A stretch of DNA of 64,000 nucleotides from Spinacia oleracea. Lineage: Eukaryota > Streptophyta > Magnoliopsida > Caryophyllales > Amaranthaceae. The position numbers were made by a program, and so were the translations under genes. Below, piece after piece: positions 47,392-58,984 of the stretch (positions are counted from its first letter, which is position 1; each line of letters begins with the position of its first letter). The DNA is taken from assembly GCF_020520425.1 (NCBI RefSeq), contig NC_079487.1:86433141-86497140 (forward strand), given 5' to 3'. The notes under the pieces were generated by a model. That model worked only from the letters and a program-made list of their open reading frames with translations. It had not been told where the DNA came from and made no database searches.

Positions 47392-47700
47392 TTCGGAAAC
47401 AAACGATGATGTATTGGTAGTATAGTTGCAAAGGGAAGTTTTGTTTGTTTAGCTTAAGATCTAGATGGTTTTTTCTTGGGTTATGGTATCTGCGATTGGC
47501 GCCCTATTTATAGAGGGTTGTTTAAATTTTGTACATTTTAGTATACCTTTTCTTAGTCAAATATATTTCTCAAGTTGGAGGTCAATAAATATATACTACG
47601 TAAATTAATGTGGTTTAATTTTTACGGGAATAAAAGTATTATCTATAAATTGTATTGTAACTTCAAAATTAAGGTTTCAAAGATGGAATACTTTATTATC
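47392..47700 (-). promoter_or_regulatory. Promoter region of the germin pseudogene
   Basis: TATA box CTATAAATA at 47505-47513 (minus), about 115 bp upstream of the start, the same layout as the intact gene's box at 63631-63640. Weak homology to the intact gene's promoter continues upstream. Confidence 0.6.
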
Positions 47701-50700
47701 TTTTTTTTTTACCTAGAGTAAACCTACAAGGAGACAGAAAAATAAACAAAGAGAAAATAAAAACAGTCAGGTTCCCTAGCAAACGTTGATCTTCCAACCC
47801 TATCTTGAATGGCCATTTTAGCAAGGTCATGTTCTTGTTGAACTTGATCACGACTTACCTTGTACACAATGCACCTGTTAAAAAACTTACCCATATGACG
47901 TATCTTCTGAATTGTCCATGATTGGTGAATATCTTGCGCCTCTTATTGCTGTAAGTTACTCACTATGATTGACGAATCTGTCAGTATTGTAAACAAATGA
48001 ATCAAACAATCTTTGGCCTACATGTAAACAAGCCAAAGCTTCCGCATGAGAAGCTGAGCTAGCCATTCCCCGTGAGCAACCTGAGTGTGGTTACGGAAAA
48101 AGATATGGAGCCGTTGACAAGGCCCAACCCATTCCTGCTCGGTGACTATCCTTCTTCCAAGCACCATCAACTTGTAAGCAGAATAAATTATTTCCTCCCA
48201 TTGAATTTCCTATCTCAACTTTCCAAAACCCTGGAGGGTAGCGTATGGTTACATTCTAGCAACGTAATGAATCTAATTCTCGTCGATGAGCACTTGTTAG
48301 AATTTTTAACTGGTCTGTTTTGGCCTCGAAAAATCATGTTGTTCCTCGTAATACATAGTGCCCACATGGTACAAATAAAATAAGGCATCCTCACTCCTGC
48401 CTTCCATCCGAGCTGATAAAAAGTCGGACATAATAGAGAATCCAATCCTGGTGGATAGGTTCTCATCATGATTTGCATGAATCCCCAATGATCCACACAT
48501 CCAAACCTGCTGTGCTAGTGAGCATAGTCTAAATATATGTTGAGTATCCTCTCCTTGTTGACCACATTCTGAACAAGAAGTGTCTATCTGAATTCCACGA
48601 GAGCGTAAAGTGGTACATGTTGCAAGACTTCCCGTCAATATCCTCCATATGAATGATTTCCATTTCGGAGGAATTAAAAGGGACCACAATGTCTTGAAAA
48701 AACCAGTCGATGATTGAGGAGTGTCTCGTGGAAGGGAGCACTCGTCCAAAGCACTTAAAATTGCATATGCTGATTTAATAGTTAAAATTCCAGATTGTTG
48801 TCTCGGCCAGTACAAAAGGTCATTTTCCTCACCCGCGGGCAATTCCATTGAAAGAATATTTCTCACATCTTTCTTCTCAAAACTCAGTCGAACCTTTGCT
48901 GCATCCCATCGACGCGGATGAAGGAGCATAAAATCTCTAACTTTCCAAGATCTTGCCCCAGAAAGGCAAACATTCGAAGAAAAAACTGGGATACGGCCGT
49001 CAAGCCATTTGTCTCTTCCTACGAAAACCTTTATCCCTGACCCAATTTTCCACGCACAACCTTTAACTAATAAATTATCTGTTTTTCTAATTCCACCAAA
49101 ACCCCAAGAAACCCGTCCGCGGATCGTAAACTGTATACCTGTAGACATTGTAGACATTCCTCGAGCATTGTAAACTTTGGACAACAAAAGTTGAGGATGA
49201 TGATGAATCCTCCAAGCTTTTTTCATTAATAATGACGAGTTAAAAGTTGAAACTTTTCTTATCCCTAAACCTCCCATTCCCTTTGGTAGATGAATAATTT
49301 CCCTTCTGACCCAGTGCTTTCCCGGTGATCCTTGATTTTGCCCAGAAAAAAGCAGTTATTATGGAATCTATCTTATTTGTCGTACCAAGAGGAATCTGAA
49401 AACAATTTAGGATGTGGGAAATCATAGAGATAACCACTGAGTTAATCAACACCAAATTTTGTTGTTTGGATAATGGAATCGCATTCCATAATGTGAGAAG
49501 ATTCGCAACCATGTCTATTAGGAAGTGAAAATGTGAAGTTTTACGTCCCACTATATCTGCCGGAGCACCTAGGTGGATTTGAAACTGTTGAATTTGTTAC
49601 ATCCGTAATGTAGATTTGTACATTTCTTTATGTTCTGATGACGTATTGGGCAAAATTTCACAAAAGACTTTTGTAAATTTAGTTGTTGCCCCGAGGCTGC
49701 ACAAAAACGCCCCAAAATTGAACTGATATTGGCACAAGCAGTTGACGGTGCCTTAAAAAATATCATCGCATCGTCTACAAAGAATAATCCTAACTGGTTG
49801 AATGCCTTGAAATGGTTTTATATCTTTACCTAAAGTAAGCATCCTTCCTAAAATGTCCTTACAGAACAGAAACAAGTATGGAGATAAAGGGTCGCCTTGT
49901 CTAAGGCCGCAATTCGGTCGAAAATGTGGCGTCTCTCTACCATTTAACATAACCTTGAAGGATGTTGCAGATATACATTGTTGAATCAAGCCTACCCAAT
50001 GGGGAGGAAATCCATAAGCTAGCAGAATCTTTAACAAATAACCCCAGCTTACTCGATCATAAGCCTTGCTCATATCAATCTTGACCGCCACCAAATATGA
50101 ACTTGTACTCTTTCTATTATTAATGAAAGACAATAATTCATGACCTAAGAGAATGTTATCTGACATGTACCTTCCTGGGATGAAAGCATGTTGCTCGTCC
50201 TGAATAAGCTTTGGCAGCACGGTTTTCAAACGGTTAGCCAAACACTTTGAAGCGCACTTATAAATCGTATTGCACAAACTAATCAGCCTAAGTTGACCAA
50301 ATTCTTCCGGAGAATACGACTTGGGAATCATCACAAGCAGGGTTTGATTCCATTCTTTAAGAATGAAACTTGTGTTGATGAAGTGTTGTATACTATTGAC
50401 AACTGAGAGACCAACTAAATCCCCTTTTTTCTTAAAAAATCCACTAACACACCATCTGGTCCGGAAGACTTATCTTCCGGCATCGCAAACATCGTTGCAC
50501 GGACCTCCTGACTCGAAATTGGTTGCATCAAAGATGTGCAATATGAATTAGGGAGATGGGGAAAATGAATCTCTCTAAGGATGTCATCAATATCTTCTGA
50601 CACTATTGGAGGTCATTCCGAAGAGAATACATTTTTCATATTGGACACAACAATACGTTTCACTTCCTCTGGACCCTCTCACTCCACCATCCAAATCTCG

Positions 50701-51010
50701 TAATCTTTGGATTGCATTTGTGGCTGTCCTTTACTTGACTCTAGAGAAAAGTAATTTTGATGGACAATCTCCTTTGCAAATCCAAGATTCTTTCATTTTT
50801 TGAGACCAATATTGGAATTGTATTGTAGCTTGTTGGTTTGAATCTGCCACTTTCATCATATAAGAAGACCCTGATTGTAAATCCAAGACATTGGAGCCAA
50901 TGGAGAAAAGAGGGTCTGAAAAATTTTGCCGGTTAACACCTCAACACTTCTTATTAGCAAGACACAAATACCTTAAGCGCTTACGTACCATTGCTGATTT
51001 CCTTGTTAAA
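47701..51010 (-). pseudogene. LINE (L1-like) non-LTR retrotransposon, 5'-truncated and decayed
   Basis: The poly(A) tail is seen as T10 at 47701-47710. Going 5' (rightwards), an RNase H-like segment (VDGAWKKDSHRAGMGWA, near 48160) is followed by a zinc-binding zf-RVT domain (48530-48740, CSECGQQGEDTQHIFRLC). RT follows with MSKAYDRVSWGYL, GLRQGDPLSPYLF and a frameshifted FVDDAMIFF at about 49760-49790. Upstream of it lie VRATMFAMPEDKSSGPDGV (50430-50520) and MKESWICKGDCPSKL (about 50770). The endonuclease domain and ORF1 are absent. Many stops and shifts show it is an old, dead copy. The 5' border is approximate and no target duplication was found by eye. Confidence 0.85.
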
Positions 51011-51146
51011 ACATACAACCTCTATCTAATGATAAGGTCGTAAGGAATACCCAGTAGAATTTTATTTCTTGTTCTTATTTTTAATTAAAAATAATTAATT
51101 TTATTATTTATGTTTTTCTCTATTATCCGCCCGCAAAATGAAAACA

Positions 51147-51210
51147 ATTAAGATAAAGTCAACTTGCATACAAGAAGTTTGAAAGGCTGCGGGTCACTAT
51201 TTACTCATTT
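51147..51210. repeat. Duplicated host segment, copy 1 left part
   Basis: ATTAAGATAAAGTCAACTT ... TTTACTCATTT matches 54079-54138. Copy 1 is split by the insertion at 51211-53089 and resumes at 53090. Confidence 0.7.
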
Positions 51211-53089
51211 TGGAATTTTTATTTTTTTTATGACATAGGCTTAATTTGCAAAATTTAAAGAGTTTACACACTATTACAAATTACAAGTTACTGAGAAAGA
51301 GAATCTACCAGGAACATTACAAACACTTACAAAACTTACATGACAAACTAAAAAGAAACCACTAAAGGCCGAAAGGGTAGCATTCCCTTCTTCGGTGAAC
51401 CCGTGATTGTCGACACGACTTTGTTTACAACGCCAAAGTCCTTTGCGCACCAAAGCCCTTGTTCCCGATGATCTCCTTATAGTAGAGTAAGTTAAGGTAG
51501 GATTGAGAGATCCCTTGGAATACTTATGGAACTTGGAAACCAAATAAAGGAGAGGATGAGTAGTAACGCCACAGATTGGTTGCAAAGAGCTTGTGATAAT
51601 CTCGCAAGTAACAGGAGTCACTAAAAAGTTAAAGGACTCGGTAAGCATGCTTTGAATCCCCAAAAATTGATAAGCAACGTTCAAATAGAAGATTTTGAAA
51701 GCGTTGAGAAACTTTCTCATCGCTAACCTAAATTGAGAACTAACCAAAGTCAATCTCAATGACCAAACTACAACCCAAACCAATGAACCCCAAAACCCCC
51801 TTCCACACACATCTCCTAATCTCGGCTTAAATCCTCCAATATCACTACCAAAGGCAATTGAATATTCCTTGCCAAGACCCAATATAACGCCTCCTCCAAA
51901 CTCCAAACTCCAAACTTCAAAAGAAGAAGGAACATCAAATTTTATTACCTCAATACACCTATTCATTAAACCCAACATGACTACATCAAACATCCGATTT
52001 GGAAAATCCCACATAGAACCTCCAAACACACCTGTCATATTTTGAAACCACAACTTCATAAAAAAAAACCAACCTCATATCCAACACACCAAAACAAAGA
52101 GAAATCAGACAACAACACCCTGTAAAGGCCACAACATCATCCTAGCATAATGATCAATCAAGGAAAACAACTAATAACCTGTGGTCTAGACACTCAAAAG
52201 AGGATAACACTTCCTAAATCACAACCACTTAAACTAACTAGAAAAGATAATAACGATACTCATACAACCTAGGCTTGGAGAAATTGGAAAGAGGGAAGAG
52301 ATACAAAACAACTTACAAAACCATAAAATCGATTGAAGCCTTGAAATCGGACATAAAACCAAGCCATAAACCCTCAACGTATCTTCGCCTTTACCGTTGA
52401 AACTCCACCTTTTCAGAGACCTCTTGACGACAGCGATAAGTTGAGCCCTAATGTTAGAGACCCAAATTCCCTAATTCACATACCTTACACAGTTTAACTA
52501 TGTAAGAAACAATGCAATCCTCCAAGTTGAAACCCAAAACCTAATTTCACCTTCACCGTTAAGACGGTGGCGTTAGGGGATGCGCTTGAGTTTAGAAAAC
52601 AAATTTTCTCCAAGGTAGAACAGCAAATCGAGTAAATAATACCCAAAACTTAAACCCTAGACGGACATTTACCTTTACTTCCAAAATCGGCGTGCTCCGA
52701 CATTACAAAACGGCGGCGATTTGGTTGGATCCGGTATTGTAAGTTGAGGCAAGCGGATCAGAAGGCCTCCCTCATAAACCAAGCCGAAGATTAAACTACT
52801 GTAGGTACTACCTTCGTCGTCACCACAAACGAGGTGCAGAGAGGAAGTCTACCGACCTTATTTCGGTGACCCAAAGTCGAAACCCTAACTTCGATTTGGT
52901 CGAAATCCTCGATGTTAGCTTCGCCGATGAGAATTAACTACCTAAAAGTATTTCGGTGGCTCACCGGCGACCCGATTTAGGAGGCAAGATCTGGTCGCCG
53001 GTGAGAAAGGAAGAAACTAGGGTTTTGTTTTTTGTGATGTTTTAGAGAGAAAACGGAGAGTTTAGAGAGAGAGAAAACAAAATGGAGGG
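51211..53089 (-). mobile_element. Unidentified retroposon-like insertion, 1.88 kb
   Basis: Comparison with the uninterrupted paralogue at 54079-54245 defines both ends and a likely CATTT target duplication (51206-51210, 53090-53094). On the minus strand it begins CCCTCCATTTTG with a CT-rich leader and ends in an A-rich tail (ATAAAAAAAATAAAAA), as retroposons do. It has no LTRs and no RT. The leader (52080-53080) is GC-richer and gene-like (CACCGGCGACC repeated inverted). It may be an internally deleted LINE, a SINE-like element, or a retroposed transcript. Family not recognised. Confidence 0.55.
51274..52059 (-). CDS. Hypothetical protein of 261 residues within the unidentified retroposon
   Basis: An uninterrupted frame starts at ATG 52059 (MKLWFQNMTGVFGG) and ends at 51274. 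It contains hydrophobic stretches (GFWGSLVWVVVWSLRL, about residues 88-103) and no motif I can name. Length is greater than expected by chance in this base composition, but codon usage was not computed. It could be the conserved ORF of the insertion or a chance frame. Confidence 0.25.
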   Translation of the reverse strand: MKLWFQNMTGVFGGSMWDFPNRMFDVVMLGLMNRCIEVIKFDVPSSFEVWSLEFGGGVILGLGKEYSIAFGSDIGGFKPRLGDVCGRGFWGSLVWVVVWSLRLTLVSSQFRLAMRKFLNAFKIFYLNVAYQFLGIQSMLTESFNFLVTPVTCEIITSSLQPICGVTTHPLLYLVSKFHKYSKGSLNPTLTYSTIRRSSGTRALVRKGLWRCKQSRVDNHGFTEEGNATLSAFSGFFLVCHVSFVSVCNVPGRFSFSVTCNL

Positions 53090-53197
53090 CATTTAGGACA
53101 ATTTGGGAGAGTCTAGATAACGCAAAAATTGTGCATCTTTTAACCTCGGAATTAATATATTAATAATTATATATAATCAGTATTTAAGAAAAATGAA

Positions 53198-53474
53198 CTA
53201 TTTTTGGGCCAGGACGATGCCCCAAGTTACTATATTAATAACATTCACGTTTACTTATATATATTTTTTGCAATTATAGCATGAAACATATAATAGCTTA
53301 GTGGTAAAGGTTTTATTGTTTAAACTTAAGGTCAAGGGTACGTACGTTCAAACCTTACGCAAACTATGTTTGTCATTTGTTTTATGTATATTAAGATTAC
53401 ATAGACCGAATGACTCATAAGCAGAGCGCCACGTGTCACGTAAACGTTCTTACAAATTCCTTTTAATATAATAA
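53198..53474 (-). mobile_element. Short non-autonomous Helitron, 5' end lost
   Basis: Minus-strand 3' end GGGGCATCGTCCTGGCCC followed by AAAAATAG|T, with the terminal CTAG mutated. Internally a tRNA-like pair of boxes lies on the + strand (TAGCTTAGTGGTAAAGG and CGTTCAAACCT). The right end is cut by the next Helitron. Confidence 0.45.
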
Positions 53475-53806
53475 CTAGTATTTGGACCCGGGCGATGCCC
53501 CGGTTTATTATGTGAACAACAATTAATTATTATAGTCTTAATTGAAATTATGTTTAAACTTTTTCACAAGATAAATTGTATGTATTATATTAATATTAAT
53601 TTTGCAAACATAACATGTAAAAGGTCACAGCTCAATTGGATAATGCTCTACTATTGAAACCGGAGGTTCCATGTTCGAATCTTATACATATCATATTTCT
53701 CATTATTTAAATGAAAGTCGAATGATAGCATCGATTTATAGATTAAGGGGGAGCACCACGTGGCATGTACACATTTACAAAAACGCTTTTTAATAAATAG
53801 TAGAGA
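53475..53806 (-). mobile_element. Short non-autonomous Helitron
   Basis: Minus strand: 5' TCTCTACTATTTATTAAAAA (right end), 3' hairpin GGGGCATCGCCCGGG followed by CTAG (53475-53478) and a host T. No coding capacity. Internal + strand tRNA-like boxes AGCTCAATTGGATAATGC and TGTTCGAATCT. Confidence 0.6.
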
Positions 53807-54078
53807 CTACTTTTTGGGCCCGGGCGATGCCCCAGATTACTACATTAATAACATTAACATTTAGTTAGATTTTTTTGCAATTCTAACCTGAAAAATGTCA
53901 TGTGCTAGTGGTAAAAGATTTGTTATTTAAACTCAAGGTCGGGGGTTCAGACCTTATACAAACCATATTCAACAATTTTGTTTATGTATATGAAAATTAC
54001 ATGGAGTGAAAGTCTCATGAACCGAGCGCCACGTGTCACACAAACTTTTTATAAACGCTTTTCAATATATAGTATAGA
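53807..54078 (-). mobile_element. Short non-autonomous Helitron
   Basis: Minus strand: 5' A|TCTATACTATATATTGAAAA at 54078, 3' hairpin GGGGCATCGCCCGGGCCC and GTAG at 53807-53810 (CTAG mutated). Internal boxes GTGCTAGTGGTAAAAG and GGTTCAGACCTT. It is directly adjacent to the previous Helitron. Confidence 0.6.
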
Positions 54079-54245
54079 TTAAGATAAAGTCAACTTACAT
54101 ACAATAAGTTTGAGTGGATGCGAGTCACCATTTACTCATGTAGGACAAGTTGGGGGAGTCTAGAAAACGCAAAAATTGTGCATCTTTTTAACCTCATAAT
54201 TAATATATTATTAATCATATATTAATAACAATATGTAATCAGAAT
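54079..54245. repeat. Duplicated host segment, copy 2 (uninterrupted)
   Basis: It reads through TTACTCATGTAGGACAAG where copy 1 carries the 1.88 kb insertion, so it acts as an empty-site reference. Right-hand homology (CTAGAAAACGC, TTGTGCATCTT) matches 53095-53188. Confidence 0.7.
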
Positions 54246-54729
54246 TAAAGAAAAAAGAATTTTCAAGGTGAAACTCTGTAATATTGAACCTCATTGTTCT
54301 CAGGGCGGAATTAGGGGAGTTGGTGGAGGTCATAGCCTCCTCATGATATGGTTAAAAGTAAAATACACACTATAAAAGCACATGTTAAAATTACGGGGTT
54401 GATTTTATTAGGGGAATTTCACATGACATCTTACGGGAAATGGGTAATTACTAATTAAATGATTTGTGAGATGCGTATGTTAAAGTTCACACGAGAATTT
54501 TTAAGTCAGCGTTTATAATTCGGCTAAAGATAGTATCTTACAAAAGAAAAAAAAATTAAGATATTTAATTACAACATGTTTTTTAAAATTTACTTTCTCG
54601 AAAAAATATGACTTTATAAGGTATTTTTTGTAAAATTTTTCCTTTTTTATATTTATGGAAACATACGGCAAAAGTTAGGATGTGTTTTCTCTTAAGAAAG
54701 TACCCTAACTTATATAAAGATATAAAATA

Positions 54730-54988
54730 CTTCCTCCGTTCTTATTTACATGACACGATTGAGTTTTGGACACTATTTCCACAAGCTCATTGACATCCTT
54801 TTGTGATTTATATTTAAGAAAAAACGTAGTTGTGTGGGGTCTTGTTAGATGCATCTCAATAAATATTTTTTAAATATATATCAACTATTATATTTTTTCT
54901 TATCCATAATTAAATATATTAATGTTTGAAATTGTGCATTATAAAACTTGCCTAAATAATTGTGTCATTTAAAAAAGAACTGAGAAAG
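54730..54988. mobile_element. Stowaway-like MITE, 259 bp
   Basis: Terminal inverted repeats of about 26 bp (CTTCCTCCGTTCTTATTTAC and, inverted, CTTTCTCAGTTCTTTTTTAA) are flanked by TA target duplications at 54728-54729 and 54989-54990. AT-rich inside, no coding capacity. Confidence 0.7.
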
Positions 54989-55074
54989 TAGGTAAATATA
55001 CTTTATATTTATATATGGATCAATATCTTGATGGGTCTAGATTTGATGACACAACGCAGCAACATATTCTGTTG

Positions 55075-55405
55075 CGCAATTGGTTTCTCAGTAGATATCA
55101 AAATGGTTCAAAAGTTGCTTGACATCTTTCATCAACATTTGAATTTTCCACGGACATTGAGCTTGTTCCTGTGAAATTTAATGATCAATACATTATCACC
55201 CTCGATGAAAACATGATGTACATTATTTTCAATGGCTAATAGAAGATCATTGCGAAGGGATATTGCTTCAACGAGAAGTGCAGAAGAAGTTTCAAGATTG
55301 TAAGTTCGACTAACCACATTATTCCCTATGTAATCCCTAATAATTAACTACCCCAGATGTGCCAGAGTGATTACGAACTGACCCATCAAAGTTAATATAA
55401 GTTCG
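55075..55405 (-). pseudogene. RNase H-like (RVT_3) domain fragment
   Basis: NFDGSVRNHSGTSGVV near 55395, a small frameshift, then SALLVEAISLRNDLLLAIEN and VHHVFIEGDNVLIIK (55170-55290) match the RNase H-like domain of plant LINEs and related host genes. Stops follow in the C-terminal part. An isolated relic. Confidence 0.6.
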
Positions 55406-55669
55406 ACTAACCACATTATTCCCAGGTGATCTTTAGTCATTTTTATAAGTTAATAAGATAATTTTGAGAAAAATATGATTATAGTTACTTAATTAGTAGT
55501 TAGTACTACCTCCATTTCATTAACTTTTACCTTTATTTTTTCGTTGGGACCCTTATGCAATATTTGATCGTTAATGTACTCAAATTTCTACGAGAAAAAA
55601 TATTAAAAGTTGATATTTTGAGAACAGGTATTGAGACAACTCTAACAAGATCTCACGTGATAAATTTTA

Positions 55670-56012
55670 CTCTCTTTGTCACAAATTAGTTTTTACACTT
55701 TCCATTTTCATCTATCCCAAATTAATTTTACACCTTTATTTGTGGAACGACCGCACAATTATATTATATTATTTTAATATCTCTCTCTTCCTACTACAAA
55801 AAAGTCAAGGTCCCAAATTTTCTTACATCAATTAAAAAACATACATCACTATCTTCTATTAATCTCTTCTCAATAAAATATATAATACCCACTACTCTGT
55901 ATAACCTTTCATATCTACTTTTTCGATATTTGTTTTTGATAATCAAATACTAAATTATCTCCTAAAAATGTTTGACTTAATAAGCATCAAAACTAATATG
56001 GGACTGAGAGAA
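55670..56012. mobile_element. Stowaway-like MITE, about 343 bp
   Basis: Left end CTCTCTTTGTCACAAATTAG and, inverted, right end TTCTCTCAGTCCCATATTAG, flanked by TA at 55668-55669 and 56013-56014. The match is imperfect. Confidence 0.5.
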
Positions 56013-56637
56013 TAATATATACAATAGCGGGAATTATTGTAAAAAATTTCCAGTTTTGACACATTTTTTTAAAGCGTAAATTACTTGATAAGCGCTAAAG
56101 GAGTTTATTTGAACGTTTTTTTTCATGGAATAAGTTAATATAAGTCCAAATAAGTGAAATCAAACAGGGATAATTAAGTTAACTTTCTCTTCCACTTCTT
56201 TCTTTGTCTTCCAAGTTCCACAAGTTAATTTGGGAGCCTCCTAGTGTTAACCATTGCAGCTACTGGTCACTTCCATACAAAGAAATCACAGCCTCGAGTG
56301 GTCAATCTTGACACGAAACACCTTGTTGATGGTGTAAACAAGACTTCAACAATCAAGGAACGCTACGAGAAGAGCCGACTACCCTGTCGGATTTTAAGTT
56401 TATATATTTTGTTTGTTTTGTAGTTTGTGTAATGTCTTTAAAGACCCTAATAGCTTTGTTTGTTCTATACGAAGTAGTTTATAACTTTTTCATTTATTCA
56501 AATTTAAGCATATGTCCAAAAAAAATCTTTAATTTATTTTCCTTAAACGTAATCATTCAGATGTTTAAAAGATTTAGAAGACCATCGCAAGCTCACATCT
56601 TCCCCTCCCTTCCCTTTCCTTCCTTTCATAATATATA
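56013..56637. other. Gene-free stretch
   Basis: A GC-richer block at 56210-56400 looks exon-like, but no domain can be read in any frame. The remainder is AT-rich. Confidence 0.3.
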
Positions 56638-56859
56638 CTCCCTTCGTTCTTAAAATATTGCCTCAAAATACTTTTATTAACTTTATTGAAAATTGAATAT
56701 ACTCAAAAGCAAATGTTAGATAGATTTGTATTTTAATTAGATTAGATACTAGTATGTGAATAGAGACATGTGAGGATCACAAACCAAAAAAAGTATGTGG
56801 CAAACAAATAGGAAGATCTATTTATAATATATGGGGCAATCTCTTACGGACGAAGATAG
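56638..56859. mobile_element. Stowaway-like MITE, 222 bp
   Basis: Left end CTCCCTTCGTTCTTAAAATA; inverted right end CTATCTTCGTCCGTAAGAGA; TA flanks at 56636-56637 and 56860-56861. Confidence 0.6.
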
Positions 56860-57154
56860 TAACTATGAACCGATATAGCTAGTGCCATGTTCCCTATTGT
56901 ATTAAGAGAGGAAAGGAACCAGACACCTTAATTCCCTAAATTTATTATTATGTATAGTACCACAAATTTAATATGTATTCCCTTGATTTTATTTATTTAT
57001 TTATTATTAGTCTCATTTAACATACGGAGTACCGAGTACGTACGTGAGATTTCAACTATTCAATCTGATCGTTTTTTTTTCAGGGTTTGTTATAGCAGCT
57101 GATTTGCACTTGTATAACTAAATTATTGATAAACGTTGATTTGAACAAAAAATT

Positions 57155-57519
57155 GTTGCAGGAAGCTACCTTCTCTGCGGGATGTTCCTCAAGATTGAGG
57201 ATAGATGTTGATAGAAACAGAATAGAAGAAGAAGAAGAGAAAAGAGAGAAGAATTCAGAAACAGAAAGAAGAAAGGAGGGATTAAGAGAGAAAGAGTTTA
57301 GGGAAAAGTTTGTAATATTATTCAATGATTGAACTGAAATTACAGCTTTGTATTTATATTACAATCTCAATCAGTTAGCTTATGTATAAAGCCAACTCTA
57401 ATAGAATCAGTTACACAAGAATAGGCACCAAAAATCAAATGCTAACAGAAAGTCAACAAACTTCAAAGTCAATATGTTGACTTTTGATCTTTGACTTATT
57501 CATAATTCTTCCCTTAACA
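57155..57519 (-). repeat. Chromovirus 3' LTR
   Basis: It runs TGTTAAGGG ... CCTGCAACA on the minus strand. Contains a GAA/GAG-rich stretch (57225-57300) that is a pure GAA run in the other LTR. Confidence 0.9.
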
Positions 57520-57530
57520 TTCCATCCTCC

Positions 57531-58740
57531 TTAAGAAAACTTGTCCTCAAGTTTAAAGGACTGAAAATTGGGGATACTTGGACTCAAATGTGGAAGCACC
57601 ACCCAAGTAGCATCATGAGGAAGTGTGTCCTCCAATTGCACTAAAAACTGAATTTTAGTTTGATTTTGAGACTGCACAGACCTTTGATCTAAAATAACAG
57701 TAGGAAGAGGATCTAAAGAAGAGTCTTTGCCTTGCAACCAAGTAGGGATATGTGTTGCAATTGGCAGAGAGCCATGAAACACCTTAAGTTGGGACACATG
57801 AAAAACATTGTGAATTTTAGCTGAATTAGGCAACTGCAATTTGTAGGCCACCTTACCAACACAATCAATCACTTGAAATGGCCCATAGTATTTTGGAGAG
57901 AGTTTCTGATTGTTTCTATGCTGCACAGTCACTTGTCTATAGGGTTGTAACTTCAACCACACCCAATCCCCCACGGAAAAGGTTCTGTCAGATCTTTTCT
58001 TGTCAGCTTGGTTCTTCATTCTGGTTTGAGCTCTTGCTAGATGAAACTTAACCAAATCAATCATGTGCTCCCTTCTTTGGAGGCTTCTATAAATCTCATC
58101 TACTGCAGATTCACCTTGAAGATAAGGGAGGTGTAGTGGAGGGGGTTTTCCATAGACCCCTTCATAAGGAGTAAGCTGTGTACTAGAGTGGTAGTGAGTG
58201 TTATACCACCATTCAGCCACTGTTAACTAAGCAGACCAATCTTTAGGCTGATCACTACACATACACCTTAAGTAAGTTTCCAAACACCTGTTAACCACTT
58301 CAGTGACCATCAGTTTCAGGGTGATAAGAGGAAGATAACATAAATTCAGTGTCATGTAAATTGAACAACCCTTTCCAAAATTGACTTAGGAATATTGCAT
58401 CTCTATCACTGACAATGCTTCTTGGCCAACCATGAAGTTTAAAGACATTGTCTAGATACAACTGAGCCACTTGGATAGCAGTATAAGGGTGTGATAAAGC
58501 CATGAAGTGATTGTATTTGCTTAGCCTATCAACCACAACAAAAATGACATCTTTTCCCCCTGATTTAGGTAGACCAGTAATGAAGTCCATTGAGATGTCA
58601 AACCATACAGCTTCAGGAATAGGCAATGGTTGAAGTAAACCAGGACTAGATGCAGTGTCATACTTGGCAGATTGACATGGTTTACGTTGTCTCACAAATA
58701 ACCTCACATCTGTTGCTAAACCTTTCCAGTAGAAATTGAC
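57531..58740 (-). pseudogene. Chromovirus integrase, broken
   Basis: The core at 58300-58707 has WFDISMDFITGLPKSGG with the first catalytic Asp and IVSDRDAIFLSQFW with the second; the frame then breaks near 58300 around SYHPETDGH. The C-terminal part (57531-58220) has EWWYNTHYHSSTQLTPYE, GDWVWLKLQPYRQ and KLSPKYYGPFQVI, and ends in a chromodomain-like VQLEDTLPHDATWV. Stops and a shift mean no full enzyme. Confidence 0.85.
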
Positions 58741-58984
58741 TTTGCACCCTCTTAATAGTTAACTCCCTTCATGAATGCCCACTTTCTGGAGAAGAATGTA
58801 ACCAACTGATTATCATATTCTTCAAAGCCATATCCGATCCCAAAACTAGTTTTCCTCTCCTTCTAACTAGCCCATCTTGCAAGGAGTAACTGTCAACTGT
58901 CTCACCATTCTGTAACTTGGAGAGAATGGATAATAAAGTGTTATCCAAAACATATCTAGCCTTGATTAAATCAGAGAGATCTGA

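Noticed and set aside
47701..51010. Active LINE
   Set aside because: No endonuclease or ORF1; RT active-site region is frameshifted and many stops are present.
53640..53700. tRNA gene
   Set aside because: Only A-box and B-box-like sequences are present; no cloverleaf or acceptor stem can be drawn.
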